Shown: one piece after another, positions 43,890 through 53,673 of the stretch
How positions within the stretch are numbered: position 1 is the first letter of the stretch
Layout: each line of letters begins with the position of its first letter
Source of the DNA: Dyadobacter sp. MSC1_007
GTDB lineage: Bacteria > Bacteroidota > Bacteroidia > Cytophagales > Spirosomataceae
Assembly (NCBI RefSeq): GCF_023667495.1
Contig: NZ_JAMOZL010000015.1
Coordinates: 1-64,000 of the forward strand
DNA: 64,000 bases
Direction of reading: 5' to 3'
The notes under the pieces: generated by a model
The model's database searches: none
Seen by the model: the letters and a program-made list of their open reading frames with translations, nothing else
Told to the model about the DNA's origin: nothing
Translations under genes and position numbers: made by a program

Positions 43890-44668
43890 TATTTCTTTTT
43901 CTTGTCACTGGAAATGTAAATGCACAGCTAATCGACACTTTGGTCGCTGCCAGGCCCTACGATCTTCATTTTAGAATCACAAAGGGAAGCAAAACACCAT
44001 TACTTTTCGAGTCAGGCGGCGGAATGGATGCATCACAATGGGATTCGATTGCTACCGTCTTACACAATGAGCTTGACGCCACGGTAATCACCTATGACCG
44101 GGCCGGTTTTGGGAAAAGCACTCTTGATACAGCCAACTATTCCATTTTGCAGGAAATTAAAAGCTTGGAAACGGCATTGGCGAGTTTGGGCTATGATAAC
44201 GGAAGTGTGGTTCTTGTGGGCCATTCCTTAGGTGGCTTCTACAACCGCGTATTTGCAGCGCGGCATCCCGGACAAGTGAAAGGGGGTGTAATGCTCGATC
44301 CGAGAATACCATCGTATGAGGATATGGCCTTTGCAAGAAATTACTTTAAGACGCTCGACCGCAAAGATTTCGAATCCGACTATCTAAGCTTATACCACCT
44401 TTTAGCCAAGATGGAACGAAATAGTGATTACGTTCGGCAACTGCAAATGCCTACTCATATTCCGATTCTTGTTGTGATGGCCGAGAAAGGACCATTTACG
44501 GAGCAAAAAGAGAATGAGCGGTTTCAGGAAGCTCAACGCAACTTCGTGAAAACAAATGACAATCGGAGGTTAGTAGTAGCCGAAGGTAGTTCACACAATA
44601 TTCCGTCCGAAAGGCCCGGCCTGGTCATAGAACTCATTAAAAAATTTTACTCCGAAGTCTCAAACTGA
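43868..44668 (+). CDS. Secreted alpha/beta hydrolase 1
   Basis: 266 aa. Signal peptide MGFQRVLIFLFLVTGNVNAQ. Hydrolase motifs: ESGGGMDASQWD (oxyanion loop), VITYDRAGFGKS, nucleophile in VGHSLGGFYNRV (Ser at about 119), LDPRIPS with a candidate Asp, and EGSSHNIPSERP with the catalytic His. Periplasmic esterase/lipase-like. Followed 6 bp later by a second hydrolase gene. A decayed duplicate lies at 50015-50815. Confidence 0.85.
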   Translation: MGFQRVLIFLFLVTGNVNAQLIDTLVAARPYDLHFRITKGSKTPLLFESGGGMDASQWDSIATVLHNELDATVITYDRAGFGKSTLDTANYSILQEIKSLETALASLGYDNGSVVLVGHSLGGFYNRVFAARHPGQVKGGVMLDPRIPSYEDMAFARNYFKTLDRKDFESDYLSLYHLLAKMERNSDYVRQLQMPTHIPILVVMAEKGPFTEQKENERFQEAQRNFVKTNDNRRLVVAEGSSHNIPSERPGLVIELIKKFYSEVSN

Positions 44669-44674
44669 AAAGCA

Positions 44675-45580
44675 ATGGAGAAAGTTACGGTTCAAATGCT
44701 ATTGTGTCTGTTTCTATTCAATACTCCCTCTATCTCCCAGGAGCGGGTTGTGGAAATCAGCGGCCGCAAATACAATGTCTTAACGAAAGGTATTGAAAAT
44801 AGAAGCGCGAAGGACGCAGTCGTGGTTTTTGAGAGTGGTATGGGTATAGACCTGGGAAATTGGAATAAAATAATCGATCAAGTCTCCCAATTCGCTCCTG
44901 TCTTCGCTTATGACCGCAATGGTATCGGCAAGAGTGAAAAGACCTACCAGCTACCAACCCCGGAAAATGTAGCAGCGAATTTGAATACGATCTTAAAGAC
45001 TTTAAAAATCCTTCCCCCATACATTCTGGTGGGGCATTCGCTTGGAGGGGTATATGCCAGGGGTTTCGCCGGTCATTATCCGAATGAAGTAGCCGGTTTG
45101 GTCTTTATTGATCCAGCGGACTTTACAGAGACCAAGGAATACTGGAATGATATATTCCGGAAAATGGGGTTGCCTGAAAAGAAGATAGATGAAATGTTAC
45201 AGAACCGCCTTTATGGTCAAAAAAGCAAAGTAGACTCACTAAACTTCGGCCCGTGGAGTGAAAGGTATGTTCTGAACGAGCTCAGAAAAACCGATTTTGC
45301 AGAAATCTCAGCGCTGCCTCTCCCTAATGTACCGATCTATTTTCTGGTTGGGGGTAAGTTCGAGGTTCCTGTGGCTCAAAGGAGCAAAGACTTTGACCAG
45401 GAGACATTTTTCCACATTAAAAACAGCTCCAATATGGATCGCTGGAAGAAACTAATCCATTCTTCAAACAAAGGCGGCGCTCTCATCTACTTGACCAATG
45501 CTGGTCATTATATTCACTGGGATGATCCCAGGTCAGTCGTCAGCAACATTAGAACCTTAACAGAAGGTCTAAAAGAGTAA
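44675..45580 (+). CDS. Secreted alpha/beta hydrolase 2
   Basis: 301 aa. Signal peptide MEKVTVQMLLCLFLFNTPSISQ. Motifs: ESGMGIDLGNWNK, VFAYDRNGIGKSEK, nucleophile in VGHSLGGVYARG, VFIDPADF, and NAGHYIHWDDP with the catalytic His. Related to, but distinct from, the upstream hydrolase. Substrate unknown. The duplicate at 50822 has lost most of the middle. Confidence 0.85.
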   Translation: MEKVTVQMLLCLFLFNTPSISQERVVEISGRKYNVLTKGIENRSAKDAVVVFESGMGIDLGNWNKIIDQVSQFAPVFAYDRNGIGKSEKTYQLPTPENVAANLNTILKTLKILPPYILVGHSLGGVYARGFAGHYPNEVAGLVFIDPADFTETKEYWNDIFRKMGLPEKKIDEMLQNRLYGQKSKVDSLNFGPWSERYVLNELRKTDFAEISALPLPNVPIYFLVGGKFEVPVAQRSKDFDQETFFHIKNSSNMDRWKKLIHSSNKGGALIYLTNAGHYIHWDDPRSVVSNIRTLTEGLKE

Positions 45581-45590
45581 ATGGATCCCT

Positions 45591-45650
45591 ATTGTTGGGC
45601 CAGCACAGGTACAATTACCTCTTTCCCTTTCATTAAAAGTATAATTATGG
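45591..45650 (-). pseudogene. 3' end scrap of a GH43 gene
   Basis: About 60 bases after hydrolase 2 nearly match the last codons of the GH43 gene at 51081 (ending KGKEVIVPVLAQ). It shows that the duplicated block once included the convergent glycosidase gene. Confidence 0.7.
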
Positions 45651-45790
45651 TCATTTCATTTCGGCCCGAATTGAAGAAATTAAATTAACTTATTAAGAGG
45701 AGCTTAACTTGAATCTCCTAAGCATCCGTTGATGGTTAAGTTGCCACGGGATCAGGCGGTCAAGCTGTCCGAATTCTCTCTAATGGACCG

Positions 45791-46359
45791 CTATTTTTTG
45801 TATTTCTCTCTATTAGCATTGCTGAATATTACCGGGATCACCCAGCCTTTCTTTTCATGTTTCCCGTGACGGTAGAAAACGTCCCACTCCGGTATCATTT
45901 TTACGACGCGGACTGCTTCCTGATCAAAATCTGGGTTGCCTCCTTTCAATATCTCGACACTATCTATCATCCCATTCTCGTTCGCCGAAAGCCTGACATA
46001 CACCCTGACTTCCTTTTTATCAGTATTGGGCAACGTGGCCCATTTGATGTTTGGATAAATGAATTGGCTCAACTTGGTGGGATTTTTACTGTAAATAGAT
46101 TGCCTTGACCTTGAATTGTCGTATGTTTTTGTTAGCCTCGCCAACACGATGTTGGGATGCGGCCACTTTGGCCGCCGAAAAAACTGGGTCTCAAAGAGCC
46201 ATTCTCGTAGCGTTTTTCAAGTGGGTTCGTGAAAATGGAAAGTGTGTCCCCTTTAAAAATGAGCCTATCCGGATTCTGGGCAGTCGCCAATGCATCGGCC
46301 CAAAACAAGGTAAGCAGCATGGACAGCAATATGGATGCGCTTGGATTCATTGCCTTCAA
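45791..46359 (-). pseudogene. TonB-C-domain protein gene with frameshift
   Basis: The first part (from ATG 46359) has a signal-like N-terminus and DTLSIFTNPLEKRYENGSLRPSFFGGQSGRIPTSCWRG, then stops. The second part (45791-46147, another frame) holds NTDKKEVRVYVRLSANENGMIDSVEILKGGNPDFDQEAVRVVKMIPEWDVFYRHGK, a TonB C-terminal type domain. Intact relatives have a longer middle part, so a frameshift and a deletion joined the halves. Probably non-functional. Confidence 0.65.
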
Positions 46360-46423
46360 TTTTCAATTGCATTCTTAAATGCCCTATGAGATCAATACAA
46401 ACTATACATAGAGCGATAGTAAC

Positions 46424-46735
46424 TTACCTTTTTTCTAATTCGTACTTTAATATCGCCCGGTCAGGGTCTGTTTTAGAATATACTATTGCTACACTATCAC
46501 CAATAGAAACACTATTGTAGAATTTGGTAGTAACACTAGGTTTAATTTCAAACTTTTGTTGATTTACTACGTATTTAACCGTAACCCCCTTACCCTTGTA
46601 AGCTGTTACTCCTGAGATAATGCCCATTGATTCCACAGGGTTCCGTAGGACTTGGCGTTTGATATCTTCGTGTCGCCTTTCCAAGTACCAAGTGATTCCA
46701 TAAATCACAATTGATATTGTAAGCAAACCAAACAA
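46424..46735 (-). CDS. Small membrane protein (DUF3592-like)
   Basis: 103 aa as read from TTG 46735. An N-terminal TM helix (LFGLLTISIVIYGITWYLE) is followed by a beta-rich domain (GIISGVTAYKGKGVTVKYVVNQQKFEIKP...SVSIGDSVAIVYSKTDPDRAILK), reminiscent of DUF3592-type domains. The frame stays open upstream to about 46870 (ETVKNAYQNKATDAIKTISKTRAKLTDKF), without an ATG, so the gene could be 5'-truncated or start at a rare codon. Confidence 0.55.
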   Translation of the reverse strand: MFGLLTISIVIYGITWYLERRHEDIKRQVLRNPVESMGIISGVTAYKGKGVTVKYVVNQQKFEIKPSVTTKFYNSVSIGDSVAIVYSKTDPDRAILKYELEKR

Positions 46736-47073
46736 AATAGTGATGAATTTGTCAGTCAGCTTTGCTCTGGTTTTTGAAATTGTTTTGATTGCATCTGTCG
46801 CCTTGTTTTGATATGCGTTTTTAACAGTCTCTCCTATGGGAGACCTAAGAAGTGTAGCCGCAGAATGAAGCGCGATTGCCGGTCATTATTTGAAATGCCC
46901 ACAGGTTCTGTTCGATATCAACCAGATTCTGAGTAAATGTGTATTGGCCTTCCATCAGATAAAAAGCACCATCCTGCCCCATCCGATAAACGGGCGAAAT
47001 CCGGTAACCCGTGCTATTGTTCTTACTTGAAGCAATCTGGTTTCGGTCGAGCAGACCGGAACAGAAAGACTGA

Positions 47074-48396
47074 TTACTTTATTTCAAGAAGCTTGCAAAG
47101 TGGCTCGGTAATTCCCCAATCTTTAAAATTTAGACGGATGGCATATTTTCCAGGAACAACGTTTTCGGGCAAAGTATAGCCGGCATAGTACAATGTGACG
47201 GCACTGTCGCCGAAACCTCGGTCTTCCTTAATCTTCGGTTCCAGCTCGTACGTGAAACCGCTGGCAGTTATCCTAAGTTTGGGCAACTTATCTGCTGTGA
47301 CAATCCCGCCCGACACACTACTTGTGAACATGGGATAAGGATTAACATAAATCTCTTTGCCAGGGTGGGAAACGAGAGGCTCAAACGGTCCCGCATTGAG
47401 TGCGATCGGCGTTATGTCTGTTGTAGTTTCCGTCCATACCTGCTGAAACCCTCTGATCTGTGAATCATTTGAGATATTAAATATACTCTTTGAGATAAGC
47501 ACATTATCTTCATACAACCCAAAATAATAGTTTCCATCCTTAATATTCTCCGGAATCTTAAAACCAAGTTTCTAAGTTCCCCTGTATTCTGTTGGGATTG
47601 CAGCCACGCTCGCCTGGTTTTGCAGCTTGATTTGATATTTCTTTTGAGGCAAAAAACAACCTCCTCCGACATTCATAGCAACATTCTTAAACAAACTGTT
47701 CCACCAGGTAGAAGCACTATCTATGGATGCGCGAACGATCCATTTGGTGAGCTTTTGCTTCTCTTTAAACTCAAAACTCTGCTCCTTATATCTGATAGAC
47801 AGGTCGATACTCTCTGACGAGACTAATTTATATGCATCCTCAAATTCGAATAACCCGGAGCCCGTATTTCTGATAGCTGGCTTGGCGTTCTTTGCGTCGC
47901 CGAGCCATGCGCTGATTTCCCCCACTTCCGAGGGCCTCTCCGGGACGGTACCCATTCCACTGGTGAAAACGACGGGTGCTACGCAGGTACCATTCTCTTT
48001 CAAAAATAAATCTTCCCATAAATGCGCCTGAATATCCCCCTCCACATCGACATATATAGTGTAAGTGTCGTATTGCTGCGAATAATTGTTAAGAATGAGC
48101 AAGGGTATCGGTTTGAATCCCCTAAAACCAAACCTCTTCACGGGATCTGTGTGGCTTACGCTGACACCGTCGATTAGCTCCATCAGCAACTCCATCTCGT
48201 CGGATTTATAACTGGCAGGAAAAACGATTTGGATGGTCCGAGCCGAATGGTCCAGAGTGACCTCCTTCGATCCCGCAACAGCGAGCTTTCGCAAATACGG
48301 CCGTTCAAGTGCCGATGGCATTGAAGGTTCAGGATCCCTGTTACATCCTAAAATGAAACCCAATAAAAGAACGCACAATGTTGTTTTAATCCCCAT
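47074..48396 (-). pseudogene. Lipoprotein gene with in-frame TAG
   Basis: From ATG 48396: MGIKTTLCVLLLGFILGCNRD, a lipobox, then 274 aa to a TAG at 47572-47574. The same frame continues without loss: KLGFKIPENIKDGNYYFGLYEDNVLISKSIF ... NVVPGKYAIRLNFKDWGITEPLCKLLEIK to 47074. One nonsense mutation therefore splits a secreted protein of about 440 aa. No family recognised. The C-terminal part has a beta-sandwich look. Confidence 0.65.
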
Positions 48397-48493
48397 ATCT
48401 GAAAGCTACCCTCTGTTTGCAATTCTCCTGCACTAAGAAAAAAGGGATTTTAACTGGGTTAAAGACAAACCCCTTCAACCCAGTTAAAAATTA

Positions 48494-48903
48494 TCAAGGT
48501 GCTATAACTATTTTCTTTGAAACAAAATAATTACCAGCCTGCAGCCTGCAAACGTAAGTCCCTGCAACCAACTGGCTAGCATCAAACGAATACTGGTGCT
48601 GTCCGACCGCATAGTCTTTCTCCGGGCTGCTTGCGATAATACTACCACTGATATGCATCAAATCGATTTTAACATTCGATGCTTCTTTCAAATTAAAAGT
48701 AAGCGAAACTTGCTCTTTCGTCGGATTGGGAGAAACTTTCAAAGGAACCAGCTCCTCAATTTCCGCATTTCCAATGTTCTCTTCTGCACCGATACGTGCA
48801 CCTGATACATTACGCACGGGTGTGTAGATAGCCTGGCTCGGCGTACATGTCGCAACAGTCCAACACGCTACTTTAAATAAAGGGATTGTCTTGCTAAATT
48901 GAC
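48494..48903 (-). pseudogene. T9SS-sorted protein, C-terminal fragment
   Basis: LKVSPNPTKEQVSLTFNLKEASNVKIDLMHISGSIIASSPEKD...SQLVAGTYVCRLQAGNYFVSKKIVIAP is a type A sorting domain for type IX secretion. The frame is open upstream to about 48903 (KVACWTVATCTPSQAIYTPVRNVSG) and then stops, so the functional part of the protein is gone. Confidence 0.7.
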
Positions 48904-48988
48904 TGTTGAGCTAGAAATTACCAAAGCATAATAGATATCAATAATCAACCGAGATCAACCAACCCTCTGTTCTATTCTCTACATTAAT

Positions 48989-49585
48989 ATGCCAAAAAAC
49001 ATCAATGAGCAGCCTGCTGGCCAGGAAATATTCTATCCTGAAACGCCGGAGTCGTGGCAGCGTTGGCTGGAAAAGAACCATTTATCGACCAATTCAGTGT
49101 GGGTGGTCTTCTATAGTAAGAGCAGTAAAAAACCGTCTGTTACCTGGAGTCAGGCTGTGGATGTTGCCTTATGTTACGGCTGGATCGACAGTAAGAAGAT
49201 TAAGATTGACACAGATTGCTCGCACCAATTCTTTAGCCGGAGAAAACCCGGCAGCACCTGGTCGAAGATTAACAAGCAGAAAGTAGAAAAACTGCTTGAA
49301 GAAGGCAAAATGCGGCAGGCAGGCATCGACGCGGTGGAAAAAGCTAAACAGAACGGCTCCTGGGAATTGCTGGACCAGGTCGAGGAGCTGCTTGTGCCGG
49401 ACGACCTGGCCGAGGCGTTGGCACAGAACCCCGAGGCGGAAGCATTCTATTCGTCGCTTAGCAGGTCGGCCCGTAAGATGATATTGCATTGGGTTACCTT
49501 TGCCAAACGTGCGGAGACGAGAGATAAGCGGGTTGCAGAAGTAGTGAACAGAACTAGCCAAAACTTAAAGCCACCTTATAGTTAA
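48989..49585 (+). CDS. YdeI/OmpD-associated family protein
   Basis: 198 aa. ETPESWQRWLEKNHLSTNSVWVVFYSK, VTWSQAVDVALCYGWIDSKKIKID and RRKPGSTWSKINKQKVEKLLEEGKM are hallmarks of the YdeI family; the C-terminal domain (PEAEAFYSSLSRSARKMILHWVTFAKRAETRDKRVAEVV) is complete. Function is not established; cytoplasmic. About 100 bp upstream and most of the gene are duplicated at 52292-52820. Confidence 0.85.
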   Translation: MPKNINEQPAGQEIFYPETPESWQRWLEKNHLSTNSVWVVFYSKSSKKPSVTWSQAVDVALCYGWIDSKKIKIDTDCSHQFFSRRKPGSTWSKINKQKVEKLLEEGKMRQAGIDAVEKAKQNGSWELLDQVEELLVPDDLAEALAQNPEAEAFYSSLSRSARKMILHWVTFAKRAETRDKRVAEVVNRTSQNLKPPYS

Positions 49586-50014
49586 TAATAGGGAACTACG
49601 CATTGCATGATGACGTATGCGTTCTATAAAATGCCTAAGTTGATCCCATGTTCCGTCGAGCGGAAATTTGAGAACTGGACAAGAATTGGCATCCCGTTTA
49701 TGGTCTCATTTGATGCAAGTTTTCCTCTATGAATTACGTACATTTTGGCAGGGTTTCGAACCCCCGGAGAGAAGGGATTCGAACCCTGGAAACCAATAAA
49801 AACTGACCGTTTTTTGCCATTAAAAAACAATTTTGTAATTTTAAAGCGAAATAGAGTTGTTATACATTGAAAATCAGTTAGTTATGTCACTAAATGGGTT
49901 GATTTTTGAGTGTATGTCGTGAATCGTGGAACGAGAAAATTGTAGTAGCTAACTAATTGTAAATGAATTGGTTATTAGTAAAGTTCAATCCCTCTCTTTT
50001 TCAGTTCACAAATC
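49586..50014. other. Gene-poor region with att-like scar
   Basis: No open frame of coding character. Contains the second tRNA-3'-end-like sequence and its flank (see next entry). Confidence 0.45.
49764..49930. repeat. tRNA-3'-end-like sequence plus shared flank (att-like scar 2)
   Basis: CCGGAGAGAAGGGATTCGAACCC corresponds on the minus strand to a tRNA T-arm and acceptor end. TGTATGTCGTGAATCGTGGA follows 123 bp later, differing in one base from the copy at 38713-38732. A second partial T-arm (GGTTTCGAACCCCCGG) overlaps its left side. Confidence 0.5.
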
Positions 50015-50815
50015 ATGGACTTTCAACGCGTTCTAATATTTCTTTTTCTTTTCACTGGAAATGCAAATGCGCAGCTAATAGATACTTTGGTCGCTGTCAG
50101 TCCCTATAACCTTCATTTTAGAATCATAAAGGGAAAGAAAACACCATTACTTTTCGAGTCGGGCGGCGGACTGGATGCTTCACAATGGGATTCGATTGCT
50201 ACCATCTTACATCATGAGCTTCAGGCCACGGTAATCACCTATGACCGGGCCGGTTTTGGGAAAAGCACTCTTGATACAGCCAACTATTCCATATTGCAGG
50301 AAATTAAAAGTCTGGAGACGGCGTTGGCGAGTTTGGGATATTAAAATGGAAGCTTGGTTCTTGTGGGCCATTCCTTGGGTGGGTTCTACAACCACGTGTA
50401 CGCAGCGCGGCATCCCGGACAAGTGAAAGGGATTGTGATGCTAGACCCGAGAATACCATCGTTTGAGGATATGGCCTTTGCAAGAAACTACTTTAAGGCG
50501 CTTGACCGCAAAGATTTTGAACCCGAATATCTAAGCTTATATCACCTTTTAGCCAACATGGAATGAAATAGTGATTACGTTAGGCAACAGCCGATGCCTA
50601 CCCATATTCCGATTCTTGTTGTGATGGCTGAGAAAGTACCATTTACGGAGCAAAAAGAGAATGAGCGGTTTCAGGAAGCTCAACGCAACTTCGTGAAAGC
50701 GAATGACAACCGGAGGTTAGTAGTAGCCGAAGGTAGTTCACACAATATTCCCTCCGAAAGGCCCGGCCTGGTCATAGAACTCATTAAAAAATTTTACTCC
50801 GAAGTCTCAAACTGA
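50015..50815 (+). pseudogene. Decayed duplicate of alpha/beta hydrolase 1
   Basis: Highly similar over the whole length to 43868-44668, but with TAA after LASLGY (50342-50344) and TGA after ANME (50564-50566; CGA in the intact gene). The GHSLGGFYN nucleophile motif is still readable. Non-functional. Confidence 0.88.
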
Positions 50816-50821
50816 AAAGCA

Positions 50822-51072
50822 ATGGAGAAAGTTACAGTTCAAATGCTATTGTGTCTGTTTTTATTGAACACTCCCGGTATCTCCCAGGAGCGGATTGTGA
50901 AAATCAGCGGCCGCAAATACAATGTCTTAACGAAAGGTGTTGAAAACAGAAGCGCGAAGGACGCGGTAGTGTTTTTCGAGAGTGGTATGGGTGTAGACCT
51001 GGGAAATTGGAATAAAATAATCGATCAGTAATCACCAACATTAGAAACTTGACGGAAGGTCTAAAAGAGTAA
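50822..51072 (+). pseudogene. Decayed duplicate of alpha/beta hydrolase 2, internal deletion
   Basis: The first 69 codons match 44675 onward; at IIDQ the sequence jumps to the last 15 codons (NIRNLTEGLKE). About 650 bp including the catalytic centre are missing. Confidence 0.88.
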
Positions 51073-51080
51073 ATGGATCC

Positions 51081-52064
51081 CTATTGTTCGGCCAGTACAG
51101 GTACAATTACCTCTTTCCCTTTCACACTAAAAGTATAAACACCGGCTTTCCTATCCCACTGTTTCACAACTGGCACTATGCGTGTCCTGCGCGGGCTTAC
51201 TTTGTCTGATGAGTTGTGAATGTGGTACACATAGTATAACTGCTTGTCTGTTCCTTCAAACAGGTCTCCATGTCCTGACCCATTCTCGCCAACTATTGAG
51301 CGATGAATGATGGGGTTATTCTTATATTTCACCCAAGGCCCATATGGCGAATCGGCCACGGCGTAGCCAATCGCATAATCGATATTCTGAAAATGGTTGG
51401 CCGAATAAAACATGTAATATTTATTTTTCAATTTTATAACGGTGGGTCCCTCCATAATAGGTGCTGAGTCATAATTAGGCGTTGCTTCCCAAGGTTCTGT
51501 TTGGGCAAAACATCTTTTCAGGGTTTGGGGCTTTATCTTTCCGGTTTTCAGGTCAAACTCGGCTACATACAAGTAATTGCCTTTATTGAATCGTACACAG
51601 TAGAGGTAATATTTGTCATCGGTATCCTTGAAAATATAGGAATCGATATTTTTCTCGGACCCATCAATAGGCCCAACTTCTTTTTGACGGTATGGGCCAA
51701 AAAGCGATTTTGACTCGGCCAGTGCCGTTTGCTCGTCGGCCGTATATGTAATATAATAAGTGCCATTATCTTTGAATATCTGCGGTGCCCAAAAGCCCTT
51801 GGTGCCAAAGGTTTGGTCGCCTTTGGTAAGGATCATACCCAGCGAATCTTTTGACTCAGCAGGTACTGCCCATGTCTTCAAGTCCTTGGATTCCAAAAAG
51901 GAAAATCCCTGTGGCCCGCCGTTCCCGCCCCTTGATCCGGTAAGATAATACTTGCCGCCGCTCACATATATGGTTACATCTGCAAAAAAGATCTCTCGCT
52001 TTAACTGAGCCGACACCTGCATTGCAGAGAGCAAAAGAATAGAATAAATAAGAATTGGTTTCAT
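51081..52064 (-). CDS. Glycoside hydrolase family 43 protein
   Basis: 327 aa. Signal peptide MKPILIYSILLLSAMQVSAQ. GH43 five-blade propeller features: FFADVTIYVSGGKYYLTGS with the catalytic base Asp, GFWAPQIF, the Asp in NIDSYIFKDTDDKYYLY, and the catalytic acid Glu in IMEGPTVIKLKNKYYMFYSAN; GHGDLFEGTD near the end. Likely beta-xylosidase, arabinofuranosidase or galactanase activity on polysaccharides; periplasmic. Convergent with the decayed hydrolase copy. Confidence 0.85.
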   Translation of the reverse strand: MKPILIYSILLLSAMQVSAQLKREIFFADVTIYVSGGKYYLTGSRGGNGGPQGFSFLESKDLKTWAVPAESKDSLGMILTKGDQTFGTKGFWAPQIFKDNGTYYITYTADEQTALAESKSLFGPYRQKEVGPIDGSEKNIDSYIFKDTDDKYYLYCVRFNKGNYLYVAEFDLKTGKIKPQTLKRCFAQTEPWEATPNYDSAPIMEGPTVIKLKNKYYMFYSANHFQNIDYAIGYAVADSPYGPWVKYKNNPIIHRSIVGENGSGHGDLFEGTDKQLYYVYHIHNSSDKVSPRRTRIVPVVKQWDRKAGVYTFSVKGKEVIVPVLAEQ

Positions 52065-52390
52065 TATTTCGAACTGTAATTAATTGCCTTATCGATTGTT
52101 TTTACACTAATTGGCCGGATGGCTTCGCCCGAAGATATTGCTGCCTTGGTGAAGATTCGGCATCTTTGGCAAAAATTATCTTCCAATGGACCTGCATCCC
52201 AAGAAAAAATACACTGAGGCTTTTTTTGACAACCCTTTTTTGGGAGTGTTTAGCATTGGGTAGGAGATGATCGATTCTTCGGAAAAGGGATTGTTTGCTA
52301 AATTGACTGTTGAGCTTGAAATTACCGGAGCACAAAATATCAATATTCAACTGAGAGCAACCGACCCTCTGTTCAACTCACTACGCTGAT
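52065..52390. other. Intergenic between GH43 and YdeI duplicate
   Basis: The right end (from about 52292) duplicates 48890-48988. The left part contains interrupted coding-like sequence without a recognisable gene. Confidence 0.4.
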
Positions 52391-52888
52391 ATGCCAAAAA
52401 ACACCAATGAGCAGCCTTCTGGTCAGGAAGTATTCTATCCCGAAACGCCGGAGTCGTGGCGGCGTTGGCTGGAAAAGAACCATTTATCGACGAATTCAGT
52501 GTGGGTGGTCTTCTATAGTAAGAAAAGCAAAAAGCCATCCATTACCTGGAGTCAGGCTGTGGATGTGGCCCTATGTTACGGCTGGATCGACAGTAAGAAG
52601 ATCAAGATTGACACAGATTGTTCACAGCAGTTCTTCAGCCGGAGAAAACCCGGCAGCACCTGGTCAAAGATTAATAAGCAGAAAGTAGAAAAGCTGCTTG
52701 AAGAAGGCAAAATGCGACAGGCAGGCATCGACGCGATTGAAATGGCTAAACAGAACGGCTCCTGGGATTTGCTTGACCAGGTCGAAGAACTGCTGATACC
52801 GGACGACCTGGCCGAGGCATACGATTCATCAAATTCATTGAACCTGGTACCGGATGAGGAACCTCGATATAATTGCGGATACAGGTAA
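52391..52888 (+). pseudogene. Truncated duplicate of the YdeI-like gene
   Basis: About 143 codons match the gene at 48989 very closely (ETPESWRRWLEKNHLSTNSVWVV...). At PDDLAEA the match ends (about 52820) and the frame runs 22 codons into an unrelated antisense gene. The C-terminal domain is missing. Confidence 0.8.
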
Positions 52889-53421
52889 TAATTATCTGGG
52901 TCATAGAATGTATTCCACGATACTCGTCTGTACTCAAACACAGATAAATTCAGTTCGGAATAGTTTCCGTAACCCACTAGCATATTGTAAGTGCTGAATT
53001 TGCTATCCCAAACGGGTTCAACCTCGCTCCTGTATTTTGACATGTTGTAGCTGGATTGAATAGCTTCTTTTGTTACAATCAGCCTGTTTGTCGACTTGAA
53101 TATTAACTGCTTGTCATTTTTTGTGATGAGTAGCGAGTTAAATGAGTTTGGCATTTCAGCGAAGTCGGGTGAAAAGAATTTAATGTGTTCATCGCTGACA
53201 AATGAGGAGTCTTTTAACCTAAAACCTCCATTTCTCTTTAAGAACCGGTCTATCACAACCTTATCCATTATTTCCTTTTTATCGCTATACAGCCGGATTT
53301 TCGATTTTATGCTGACGCGATGTAAGTAGAGCGTTGATGGAAATTCAGGAAGTTGTTCTATCTCTGTTTTTTTACAACTGATGATAACGACGAGAAGAAT
53401 GAAAACGTACAGGTATTTCAT
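52576..53421 (-). pseudogene. Lipoprotein gene with 3' end replaced by the duplication
   Basis: From ATG 53421: MKYLYVFILLVVIISCKKTE, lipobox IISC. About 200 residues of a soluble domain follow (YLHRVSIKSKIRLYSDKKEIMDKVVIDRFLK...). After YRGSSSGTRFNEFDE (about 52820) the frame enters the antisense strand of the YdeI duplicate, giving a meaningless Ser-rich tail to 52576. The real C-terminus is lost. No family recognised. Confidence 0.65.
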
Positions 53422-53673
53422 AAATAATAGCGAGGGTAATTTTTTACAATTTAGGGATTTCGCGAACTGCCGCCGCTGATTCCAGGCCGCCAACTTGCGA
53501 AAGTTGTACGTCATCCTGGTACCATGCCTCTACATTTTCGTTAAGAAAAAATCCAATAAACTCTGATTGCGGTGCACCAGGCATATCAAAATCCTACAAA
53601 TCAATCATTTGTAGGATTTTTTCGTTTAAAGCGATTCCAAATCGATGTTTGCATGGCCCACCGCGGCGCTGCG

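Noticed and set aside
53572..53640. AAAATCCTACAAATCAATCATTTGTAGGATTTTTTC as a gene-related repeat
   Set aside because: It is simply a terminator-like hairpin (AAATCCTACAAAT / ATTTGTAGGATTTTT) downstream of the T9SS-sorted protein gene or the neighbouring remnant; nothing unusual.
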